Assembly (NCBI GenBank): GCA_937902055.1
Contig: CALGUJ010000149.1
Coordinates: 1-7,597, forward strand
Source: an uncultured Pelolinea sp.
GTDB taxonomy: Bacteria; Chloroflexota; Anaerolineae; Anaerolineales; Anaerolineaceae
Length of the DNA stretch: 7,597 nt
Direction: 5' to 3'
Positions 1 through 6,189 of this stretch are shown here, in pieces; positions within the stretch are counted from its first letter, which is position 1; the number at the start of each line of letters is the position of its first letter. A model generated the notes under the pieces. It saw nothing but the letters and a program-made list of their open reading frames with translations, did no database searches and was not told the DNA's origin. Made by a program: the position numbers and the translations under genes.

Positions 1-1365
1 GCCAACCTGGAAAAACCGTTGATCATCCCCAACCTGAAGACCGACCGCCTGGGGACTTTCGAGTTTATTTCCTGGTGGGAACGGGAAAAAGTTGAAAATG
101 CCAAAATCATGGTGGTCGGCGCCGGCGCCCTGGGCAACGAAGTGATCAAAAACCTGGTGCTGATGGGCATCGGCCACATCTTCATCGTCGATTTCGACAC
201 TGTCGAGCTGGCCAACTTGTCGCGCTCGATTCTGTTCCGCGAAAGCGATTCCGGGCGCAAGAAAGCCGAAGTGGCTGCCGCGCGCGCCAAGGAGATCAAC
301 CCCAACATTCACGTACAGTACCTGCACGGCGACGTTACCACTGCCATCGGGTTGGGTGTGTTCCGCCGCATGGACGTGATCGTCGGCTGCCTGGATAACC
401 GCGAGGCGCGCCTGGCGCTCAACCGTTTCGCCTACTGGGTCGACAAACCCTGGGTGGACGGCGCCATCCAGGAATTTTTCGGCCTGGCGCGCGTGTTCGT
501 GCCCGGCCAGGGAGCCTGCTTCGAATGCAGCCTAACCGAACAAGCCCGCCGCGACCTGGCGCTGCGCTATTCTTGCCCGCTGCTGGCGCGCGAGAACGTG
601 CTGCTGGGCAAGGTGCCCACCACGCCCACTATCGCCTCGATCATCGCCTCCATCCAGGCGCAGGAAGCGCTCAAACTGATCCACGGCAAACCCGTGCAGC
701 CCGGTTACGTGATGCACTTCAACGGCATGACCAACGAAATGCACACCACTGCTTACACTCCCGTGGAGGATTGCGAGAGCCATTGGACCTATGGCGAGAT
801 CACCGAGCTGCCGCTGCGTTCAGACACCACCACCCTGGGCGACATGCTCAAGATCGCCCGCCGCGACCTCGGCCCTGAAGCCGTGATCGAGTTGGACCAG
901 GAACTGGTGCTCTCGCTGACCTGCCCGCAATGCGGCACCCGCGAAGAGGTGCTGGAGCCGATTTCCGAGGTGGGTTTCAATCGCGCCCACTGCCCGGTTT
1001 GCGGTCTGCTGCGCGAGACCGAGCTCTCGCATACCATTAACGGGGAGGAAAATTTCCTCACCCGCACGCTTTCCAGCCTGGGCGTGCCCGCGCTGCACAT
1101 CCTGCGCGCTTTCAATGCCAGCGAATACCGTTTTTACGAATTAAATGCCGACCTGCCGGACGCGCTGCACTTCACCCACTTCGAAAAACCGGCTTATGAA
1201 GCTCCCATCAAGGTCACCGGACGTATCAAATTGGACGACAAGGTGGTGATCAAGAGCAAACCGAGGATCGTCCTGCACGATGCGGATTTGAAAATCCCCT
1301 CCCCGCAAGAGGAAACCGAACAGGATAAAGTGACCATCAAGGTAAAGGACAAGAAAGCGGCATGA
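1..1365 (+). CDS. E1-like ubiquitin-activating enzyme (ThiF family) with extra zinc ribbon, 5' end probably outside window
   Basis: This is an E1/ThiF/MoeB-type enzyme expected to adenylate the C-terminal glycine of the Ubl encoded downstream and hold it as a thioester. Residues are numbered from the TTG at 19. The nucleotide-binding loop is GAGALG (34-39), the acidic pair is D58/D60 and the N-L-S-R segment is 66-69. ACFEC (C167, C170) matches the E1 structural zinc site, and C186 in RYSCP aligns with the catalytic cysteine of UBA3-type E1s. The usual second CxxC appears as CxxH (C252, H255). A separate zinc ribbon has C302/C305 and C325/C328. A charged tail follows residue 390. The frame is open to base 1 and the TTG at 19 has no convincing ribosome binding site, so the true start probably lies upstream. 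The stop overlaps the next ATG. A thiamine or molybdopterin role is unlikely because E2, RING and JAB genes follow. Confidence 0.95.
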   Translation, partial: ANLEKPLIIPNLKTDRLGTFEFISWWEREKVENAKIMVVGAGALGNEVIKNLVLMGIGHIFIVDFDTVELANLSRSILFRESDSGRKKAEVAAARAKEINPNIHVQYLHGDVTTAIGLGVFRRMDVIVGCLDNREARLALNRFAYWVDKPWVDGAIQEFFGLARVFVPGQGACFECSLTEQARRDLALRYSCPLLARENVLLGKVPTTPTIASIIASIQAQEALKLIHGKPVQPGYVMHFNGMTNEMHTTAYTPVEDCESHWTYGEITELPLRSDTTTLGDMLKIARRDLGPEAVIELDQELVLSLTCPQCGTREEVLEPISEVGFNRAHCPVCGLLRETELSHTINGEENFLTRTLSSLGVPALHILRAFNASEYRFYELNADLPDALHFTHFEKPAYEAPIKVTGRIKLDDKVVIKSKPRIVLHDADLKIPSPQEETEQDKVTIKVKDKKAA

Positions 1366-2249
1366 AAGCGATCAACGGATTCCTGAAATGGCTGGCGCTG
1401 CTGGCGATTTGTCTGGCGGCGGGGCTGGCGGCGATCATCTACTTCTCCACCCGACCTGGATTGGATGAATTCTGGCTGCGCATCATCATTTTGCTGGCAG
1501 TGGCGTTCATCGGCAGCCTGGCTTGCCGCTTGTTCTTTCATCGCCTGCCGGGGTTTGTTTTATTTTTAATCGCCCTAATCTCGGAGGTTTTGGCGCTGTT
1601 GGTGATCGATTATTTTTACGATGGTACTTACCGCCTGTCATTCCTGACAGCTAATTTTGCTTTCGCTATGCCAATCGCCAGCGATGCCGCCCAGTTCGTT
1701 CTGATCCTGCTGGTTGCCCTGCCAACCCTGTTTTTCCTGCGCAAACGCCGCAAACCCGCCAAAGTCCAGGCGCAATCCGCGCCTGCCCCGGCCCCGCAGC
1801 CAATCCAGGCATACCAGCCGCAGGTTTCTTTTAGCGAACGGGTGCAGCCGGTGATCAATACCATCAACCCGGCCAATTGGCAGGTCACGCGCGATGTCGG
1901 CAGGCAGGTAAAAAAGATCACCAAAACCGCCAAAAAGGCTGTGGCTGCCAAACCGGTGCGTATCAGCGCCGCTCATCCGGCGGCCAAATCCGTCAAAGCT
2001 GCCGCGCCTGCCAAGGCCGCGGTAATGAAAACGCCTCCTGTTAAAAAGGCAGCAGCGCGGAAAACCAAAACAGCGCAAAATAACGACGTCAAATTGATGG
2101 GCGAAGAGGAACACGTCTGCCCATATTGCCTGGAAAAAGTGAACAAGAACGACAGAAAAATGATCTGTCCCGAATGCGGCACATGGCACCATCAGGACTG
2201 TTGGGATCTGACCGGTGCTTGCGGTGTGGCTCACCGGAACGAGCTATGA
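1362..2249 (+). CDS. Four-helix membrane protein with cytoplasmic C-terminal RING-like finger, candidate E3 ligase
   Basis: The 295-residue protein has four hydrophobic segments at about 8-29, 39-57, 63-84 and 109-127. RKRRK after the last helix places the rest in the cytoplasm by the positive-inside rule. Residues 130-240 form a low-complexity linker rich in Ala, Pro and Lys. The C-terminus is a treble-clef RING-like finger with ligands C253, C256, C269, C272, H277, C280, C287 and probably H291. The CPYC...CPECG...HHQDCW pattern fits the Prok-RING_1 type. By position in an E1/E2/Ubl operon it is the best E3 candidate, recruiting charged E2 to membrane-proximal targets. The ATG overlaps the E1 stop (ATGA), with AAAGGA at 1344-1349 as a likely ribosome binding site. 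Ligase activity is inferred; the finger could also only bind partners. Confidence 0.9.
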   Translation: MKAINGFLKWLALLAICLAAGLAAIIYFSTRPGLDEFWLRIIILLAVAFIGSLACRLFFHRLPGFVLFLIALISEVLALLVIDYFYDGTYRLSFLTANFAFAMPIASDAAQFVLILLVALPTLFFLRKRRKPAKVQAQSAPAPAPQPIQAYQPQVSFSERVQPVINTINPANWQVTRDVGRQVKKITKTAKKAVAAKPVRISAAHPAAKSVKAAAPAKAAVMKTPPVKKAAARKTKTAQNNDVKLMGEEEHVCPYCLEKVNKNDRKMICPECGTWHHQDCWDLTGACGVAHRNEL

Positions 2250-2264
2250 AATCATCGTCTACTT

Positions 2265-2270
2265 GGAGGA
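2265..2270 (+). promoter_or_regulatory. Ribosome binding site deciding the E2 start
   Basis: GGAGGA lies four bases before ATG 2275. It directly abuts an out-of-frame ATG at 2271, which is too close to be used. It supports 2275 over the upstream in-frame GTG at 2215. Confidence 0.75.
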
Positions 2271-2274
2271 ATGG

Positions 2275-2538
2275 ATGGCGGATATACCAGTAACACTCGT
2301 TTTACCCAACGGCAGCACACGCCGGGCGGATATGCCGGACGACGTTGCGGTGCGCGACTTGTTGGCGGAACTCACCTCGCTGCTCGGCCTGCCCATCGTC
2401 GGCCCCGACGGCCGACCTATGGGGTACCGCATGGACAGCAAGGCGCTGGGGCGCGAACTGCGCGAGAATGAAACATTATCCGGCAGCGGGATTCCGCATG
2501 AGGACCGGCTGATGATCACCACCGACATCACCGCCGGG
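2275..2538 (+). repeat. Ubl-coding duplication, copy 1 (inside the E2 gene)
   Basis: The first 88 codons of the E2 gene encode a domain that aligns without gaps to the whole free Ubl (copy at 3135-3398). By hand count 59 of 88 residues are identical. Many differences are at third codon positions, so this is an old in-operon duplication under protein-level constraint. Confidence 0.9.
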
Positions 2539-3120
2539 GCCATATCGGTCGATTCCAACCCGCGCCTGCGCCGCCTGCGCAAGGATTACGAACTGATCCA
2601 GGAGATCGACGCGCGCAGCGACCTGATCCAGGTCAATGCCAAGTCCGAACGCGTCGGGCTGCCGCCTGAACGCTACATCATCACCTATAAGTGCAAAGGC
2701 GTTGTCGGGATTGACCGTTTAGGAAATCCCAAAGTCGGAGAACATCACCAGGTGGAGATCTACCTGCACAGCCAATACCCGCAGCGCTGGCCGGGCATGA
2801 AATGGCTGACCCCCATCTGGCACCCGAACATCAACCACGCCAACGGCAGCGTATGCATTGACGCCGCCTGGTGGTCCGCCAGCCGTTCGCTGGACCGCCT
2901 GGTGATCATGCTGGGGGAGATGCTGGAATATAAAAACTTCCACGACGATCCCACCAAGCCCCCCTTTCCGTGGGACATGGAAGCCGCCAAATGGTGCCGG
3001 GAATTCCGTAAAAAGAATCCCAAATATTTTCCCGTCGATTCACGCGAATTGCTGCGGCCGGAACGCATCAAGTTCAACAAGCCGCTCAGCGTGGCGAAAC
3101 CTAAAATCAGACTCAAATAG
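2275..3120 (+). CDS. E2 ubiquitin-conjugating enzyme with fused N-terminal Ubl domain
   Basis: The protein has 281 residues. Residues 1-88 are a Ubl domain nearly a twin of the free Ubl downstream, ending in the same ITAG, here followed by A89. Residues 95-250 are a UBC/E2 fold: an N-terminal helix (NPRLRRLRKDYELIQEI), the YPQRWPGMKW segment, HPN at 183-185, and catalytic C194 in NGSVCID, followed by W199/W200 and S205-L206 as in eukaryotic E2s. A Lys/Arg-rich tail ends in KIRLK. The role is to accept Ubl from E1 and transfer it to lysines, probably with the RING protein. I chose ATG 2275, four bases after GGAGGA. A GTG at 2215 is in frame but would add 20 residues unlike the Ubl and overlap the RING coding end. 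The role of the fused Ubl (docking, regulation or precursor) is unknown. Confidence 0.95.
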   Translation: MADIPVTLVLPNGSTRRADMPDDVAVRDLLAELTSLLGLPIVGPDGRPMGYRMDSKALGRELRENETLSGSGIPHEDRLMITTDITAGAISVDSNPRLRRLRKDYELIQEIDARSDLIQVNAKSERVGLPPERYIITYKCKGVVGIDRLGNPKVGEHHQVEIYLHSQYPQRWPGMKWLTPIWHPNINHANGSVCIDAAWWSASRSLDRLVIMLGEMLEYKNFHDDPTKPPFPWDMEAAKWCREFRKKNPKYFPVDSRELLRPERIKFNKPLSVAKPKIRLK

Positions 3121-3134
3121 AAAGGAAAAAGAAG

Positions 3135-3398
3135 ATGGCTGACAAAAACGTAACGCTTGTTTTACCCTCCGGAGGTACCCGCAACGCGGAAGTACCCGAT
3201 GACGTGGCCGTGAAGGAATTGGTGCCCGAACTGGCCACCACACTGGAACTGCCCACCGTCGGCCCGGATGGCCGGCCGGTTAGCTACCGGTTGGATAGCA
3301 AGGCGCTCGGCCGCGAGTTGAAGGATGATGAAACCCTCAGCAGCGCCGCCGTGCCCGATAACGACCGCCTGATGATCACTGCCGACATCACCGCGGGA
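3135..3398 (+). repeat. Ubl-coding duplication, copy 2 (free Ubl gene)
   Basis: This is the partner of the segment at 2275-2538: same length (88 codons), same MAD start and same ITAG end, in direct orientation. The E2 catalytic domain lies between the two copies. Confidence 0.9.
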
Positions 3399-3401
3399 TA
3401 A
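3135..3401 (+). CDS. Free ubiquitin-like modifier protein (beta-grasp, YukD-like)
   Basis: This 88-residue protein is the likely modifier of the pathway. The VTLVLPSGGTR start, the PDDVAVKEL segment and the GREL...ETLS...DRLMIT end follow the beta-grasp pattern of YukD/EsaB-type ubiquitin-like proteins. It ends in ITAG directly before the stop, so the C-terminal glycine needed for adenylation is already exposed and no processing is required. The last two residues are Ala-Gly rather than Gly-Gly. AAGGA at 3121-3125 precedes the ATG, which lies 15 bases after the E2 stop. Lysines K4, K27, K56 and K63 could in principle carry chains. Assignment as a covalent modifier rests on the E1/E2/JAB context and the terminal glycine; conjugation itself is not shown. 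Confidence 0.92.
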   Translation: MADKNVTLVLPSGGTRNAEVPDDVAVKELVPELATTLELPTVGPDGRPVSYRLDSKALGRELKDDETLSSAAVPDNDRLMITADITAG

Positions 3402-3416
3402 CGGAGAAAAAAATCC

Positions 3417-3420
3417 GGAG
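3417..3420 (+). promoter_or_regulatory. Ribosome binding site supporting a TTG start of the JAB gene
   Basis: GGAG lies eight bases before TTG 3429. The first in-frame ATG (3537) has GAGGAG directly abutting it, which is poor spacing, and would remove 36 residues. TTG is therefore preferred, with moderate certainty. Confidence 0.5.
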
Positions 3421-3428
3421 CTGCCGCC

Positions 3429-4100
3429 TTGAATAACCCTCCGCGAGTGAAATTATCCGACAATAACGGATTAAAGCCGCAGCGCACCCGCATCCCGTAT
3501 CACAGCGCCATCCGCTGGGAACCGAAAGATGAGGAGATGCAGCAGGTTCGCCCGCCGCTGGATATCTTTCTCACCCAGAACGCTTTCGTGCGCATGTGCG
3601 CGCACGCGGGCAGCGACCTGGACAACGAAGTGGGCGGCTGGATGGCCGGAAAGTTTTGCCGTGATTCCCTGCACGGCGAGCCTTTCATTGTGGTTGATAC
3701 CATCCTGCCGGCGGTCTACACCGAACAAGGCGCGGCGCACCTGACCTTCACGGGCGATACGCAGGTGGCGCTGCATAATCACCTGGAGGAGTACTACCCG
3801 CGCAAGGTCTTCCTGGGCTGGTATCATACCCACCCGCGCATGGGCGTTTTCTTCTCCCACTGGGATGCCTGGCTGCACCAGAACTTTTTTCCGGAAAAAT
3901 GGCAGGTTGCCCTGGTGATCGAACCGCACCAGTCGATCGGCGGCTTTTTCATCCGCCAGCCGGACGGCGCGCTGGACCAGCGCAACTACTTTGGTTTCTA
4001 TGAGCTGACCAATAGAAATCAGAGAAGCGTGGTCTTTTGGAAGAACCTGCAGCCTGCCCAAGAAATTAACGAACAGACTGAGGAGGTCTTACCGACATGA
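3429..4100 (+). CDS. JAB/MPN+ (JAMM) metalloprotease, candidate Ubl deconjugase
   Basis: The 223-residue protein carries an intact JAMM zinc protease motif: E67 in NEVGGW, H133 and H135 in HTHP, S143 and D146, giving HxHx7Sx2D. JAB proteases of this type cut isopeptide or peptide bonds after a C-terminal ubiquitin-like glycine. Because the free Ubl already ends at its glycine, the likely job is removing Ubl from targets; cleaving the Gly-Ala junction at residues 88-89 of the Ubl-E2 fusion is also conceivable. There is no signal peptide or membrane segment, so it is cytoplasmic. The N-terminal 40 residues are polar and of unknown role. The start is taken as TTG 3429. The stop overlaps the next ATG (ATGA), indicating coupled translation with the FHA membrane protein. 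Confidence 0.93.
   Translation: MNNPPRVKLSDNNGLKPQRTRIPYHSAIRWEPKDEEMQQVRPPLDIFLTQNAFVRMCAHAGSDLDNEVGGWMAGKFCRDSLHGEPFIVVDTILPAVYTEQGAAHLTFTGDTQVALHNHLEEYYPRKVFLGWYHTHPRMGVFFSHWDAWLHQNFFPEKWQVALVIEPHQSIGGFFIRQPDGALDQRNYFGFYELTNRNQRSVVFWKNLQPAQEINEQTEEVLPT
4081..4086 (+). promoter_or_regulatory. Strong Shine-Dalgarno for the FHA membrane protein
   Basis: AGGAGG lies inside the end of the JAB gene, ten bases before ATG 4097. It supports independent re-initiation at the overlapping ATGA. Confidence 0.7.
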
Positions 4101-4954
4101 GTCGTATCATGCGTTTTTATACCTACGGATTGCTGGGCGCCATCGGAGGATTGATCGGGTGGCAGATCAGCAACATCCTGGGGTTATCCTTTACGGACAA
4201 TCTCTTCCTGAGCGAAGTGATCGTGGGCGCGCTGCTGGGCGGCGTGATCGGCCTGCTGATCGGCTTCGGCGAAGGATTCGCCGCGCAAAGCTTCCTGTTT
4301 GGCCTGCGCAAATCCCTCTTAAGCGCCTTGTTGGGCGCGGTGGGCGGCGCCATCGCCCTGCCGATTGCCGAGGGAGTGTTCCTTTCCATCGGCGGGCAGG
4401 TGTGGGGGCGCCCCATCGGCTGGGGCATCTTCGGTTTACTCACCGGTCTGGCCACTGGTATCACCGGAGGTGCCCAGCTATGGAAGGGGGGCCTGGGCGG
4501 GCTGATCGGCGGCTTGCTGGGGGGCGTGCTGCTGGAAGCTGCGCGCCTGATGTTCTCCGATCCATTGATGGGCAAAGCCGCGGGGTTGATGCTGTTGGGC
4601 GCCTCGGTCGGCGTCTTCATCGCCCTGATCGTGTTCCTGCTCTCGCGCGTCTGGCTGGAAGTGACCAGCGGCAAGATGCTGGGCATGGAATTCATCCTGG
4701 ATAAATTTCTCGGCAAGGAAGCGCCCGCCGCCGCCATCGGCAGCAGCCCGCTGAAATCCGACATCGTGGTGGCCGACCCGGACATCGCGCCGCAGCATGC
4801 CATCCTGAAAGGCGAAGGCACCTACTTCACCCTCAAGGACATCAGCATGAGCGGCACCTACCTGGACGGCAAGAAGATCGAAGTCTCCCGCTTGCACGCC
4901 GGCGCGCGCATTCGCATGGGCAAATCCGAAATGGTCTATCACGAGAAGAGGTAA
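4097..4954 (+). CDS. Glycine-rich multi-pass membrane protein with C-terminal FHA-like domain
   Basis: The 285-residue protein has about six hydrophobic, glycine-rich helices at roughly 10-28, 41-60, 73-93, 106-124, 130-150 and 161-183, with many GxxxG-like spacings suited to tight helix packing. Residues 195-285 resemble an FHA domain: DIVVADPDIAPQHAIL, then a LKDISMSGTYLDGKKI segment, then LHAGARIRMG. H234 and G253-T254 fit the FHA core, but the usual binding residues look changed: Ser after G215 where Arg is typical, A231 for the Ser of SxxH, and S252 for the Asn of NGT. It may therefore be a structural or protein-binding FHA rather than a phosphothreonine reader. Basic residues after the last helix favour a cytoplasmic FHA. 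Its role in the pathway is unknown; scaffold or membrane sensor is a guess from context. Confidence 0.88.
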   Translation: MSRIMRFYTYGLLGAIGGLIGWQISNILGLSFTDNLFLSEVIVGALLGGVIGLLIGFGEGFAAQSFLFGLRKSLLSALLGAVGGAIALPIAEGVFLSIGGQVWGRPIGWGIFGLLTGLATGITGGAQLWKGGLGGLIGGLLGGVLLEAARLMFSDPLMGKAAGLMLLGASVGVFIALIVFLLSRVWLEVTSGKMLGMEFILDKFLGKEAPAAAIGSSPLKSDIVVADPDIAPQHAILKGEGTYFTLKDISMSGTYLDGKKIEVSRLHAGARIRMGKSEMVYHEKR

Positions 4955-4957
4955 GCC

Positions 4958-6079
4958 ATGAATAAAATAATGAAACCCTTTCTGACCATTTCTTTGCTGG
5001 CGCTCATGCTGCTGGCGTCCGCCTGCCAGGTGTCCACGCCCAAGGTGGAAAGCCAGGGGCAGTACGTGCTGCAAATCACGCAAATCGACACCACCGACTT
5101 CCCGCTGGTGGACGTCTACATTTCCGTGCAGGATGCAGCCGGCGAGCCGCAGGTGATCAACACCGGCAAGCTGCAATTGCTGGAAAATGGGCAGCCCGTC
5201 AGCGGCCAGAACATACGCGGCAGCGGTGAAGTCGGCCCGCTCACCACCCTGCTGCTGATCGACAACTCCGGCAGCATGAATTACGCCGACAAGCTGGAAA
5301 GCGCCAAAGACGTGGCCAGGGAATACCTGGAGCAGATGCGCGGCGGCGACCAGATCGGCATCATCACCTTCAACACCGAAGTCGAGGTCGCACAGGAAAT
5401 CACCTCTGACCGCGAAGACCTGGAAGACGCCATCGACGGCATCAGCGCCAATTCCGATACCGCGCTCTACGACGCGCTGGTGAAAGCCATTGAAATGCTC
5501 AACCCGCTTTCCGGGCGCAAGGCCATCATTGTCCTCACGGATGGCATGGACAACCGCAGTCAGGCCACCGCCGACGAAGCGCTGGCGGGCATCGGCTTCG
5601 GCGGCTTGTCCATTTCCACGGTCGGCTTCGGGCAGATCCCCGAAGAGGAGGAGGAAGCCGACCAGTACAGCGGCATCGACGAGACCGCGTTGCGCGGCAT
5701 CGCCGAGAACGCCGGCGGGCGCTACGGATACGCCGAGAACAAGGAAGAGCTTTCGGCCATTTACGACCAGATGCGCCGCGCCCTGCAAAGCGAGGTGGTA
5801 ATCAGCTACGTCACGCCCCTCAGCCTGCGCGACGGCGTGCGCCGCGCGCTGACCGTGACCCTCTCCGACCGCTACAGCGGCGTGGGCGGCCAGTCGCAGA
5901 CCGGCTACAACCCCGGCGGGCTGGTGCCCGAAGTGGCGCATCCCGCTTCCTGGCTGCTGTTCGGCGGCATCCTGGCCGTGCTGGTGGTGCTGCTGTGCAT
6001 CCCACTGGTGGTGAACATCTTCAAGAGCAAGAAAGCCGGCAAGAAGAAAAAGAAGATCAAGATTACCTTGAAAGATTAG
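4958..6079 (+). CDS. VWA-domain lipoprotein or secreted membrane protein with C-terminal anchor
   Basis: The protein has 373 residues. An N-terminal signal sequence (K3-A22) ends in LLASAC, a plausible lipobox with C23 as the lipidated residue, although Ala at -3 is less usual. A von Willebrand factor A domain spans about 95-275 with an intact MIDAS: DNSGS (D102, S104, S106), T168 in SDTALYDAL, and D195 in LTDGMDN. A membrane helix follows at about 331-353, then a Lys-rich cytoplasmic tail ending ITLKD. The VWA domain is thus outside the cytoplasm, where it could bind a metal-dependent protein ligand. AGAGG before ATG 4958 and a 3-base gap after the FHA gene place it in the same operon. Its link to Ubl conjugation is by context only. 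Confidence 0.92.
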   Translation: MNKIMKPFLTISLLALMLLASACQVSTPKVESQGQYVLQITQIDTTDFPLVDVYISVQDAAGEPQVINTGKLQLLENGQPVSGQNIRGSGEVGPLTTLLLIDNSGSMNYADKLESAKDVAREYLEQMRGGDQIGIITFNTEVEVAQEITSDREDLEDAIDGISANSDTALYDALVKAIEMLNPLSGRKAIIVLTDGMDNRSQATADEALAGIGFGGLSISTVGFGQIPEEEEEADQYSGIDETALRGIAENAGGRYGYAENKEELSAIYDQMRRALQSEVVISYVTPLSLRDGVRRALTVTLSDRYSGVGGQSQTGYNPGGLVPEVAHPASWLLFGGILAVLVVLLCIPLVVNIFKSKKAGKKKKKIKITLKD

Positions 6080-6189
6080 ACAAAAGACTAAACAAGAATA
6101 TTTCCGCCCTCCTACCCAACTGACGAGAGCGGCCTGCAGTGCAGGCCGCTCTCTGAGTTTAACATAAATGATATATACGATCCATACAA
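6080..6189. other. Short convergent intergenic region
   Basis: 110 bases separate the + strand operon from the - strand restriction gene, tail to tail. The region holds the hairpin at 6125-6153 and otherwise AT-rich sequence with no gene or promoter that I can support. Confidence 0.6.
6125..6153 (+). terminator. Hairpin terminator candidate after the ubiquitin-like operon
   Basis: A perfect 13-bp GC-rich stem (GAGAGCGGCCTGC and its complement) encloses a 3-base AGT loop, 45 bases past the VWA stop. Only a short TTT tract follows on the + strand (6158-6160) and none on the - strand. Intrinsic termination is therefore likely but not certain; it may instead protect the transcript end. Confidence 0.6.

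Noticed and set aside
1..1365. MoeB/ThiF sulfur-carrier activation (molybdopterin or thiamine)
   Set aside because: No sulfur-transfer or cofactor gene is nearby, and the modifier gene is paired with a true E2 and a JAMM protease.
1635..1650. Small inverted repeat CTGTCA-TTCC-TGACAG
   Set aside because: Six-base arms inside a coding region with no positional logic; likely chance.
2215..2274. GTG start for E2 adding 20 residues
   Set aside because: The added residues overlap the RING gene and have no match in the twin free Ubl; the strong GGAGGA points to ATG 2275.
1..4100. Standard Bil antiphage system
   Set aside because: Bil loci have Ubl, E2, JAB and E1, but here a RING membrane protein, an E2-fused Ubl, FHA and VWA genes are added and the order differs. 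It is related in logic but not the same system.
1..4954. Type VII secretion locus, because of a YukD-like Ubl and an FHA membrane protein
   Set aside because: No WXG100 substrate or FtsK/EssC-type ATPase is present, while E1, E2, RING and JAB genes define a conjugation pathway.
4478..5941. A long open frame (487 codons) on the - strand
   Set aside because: It lies antisense to the FHA and VWA genes, which have clear domains. Its product is rich in His, Gly, Ala and Val with no recognisable motif, as expected for the shadow of GC-rich codons.
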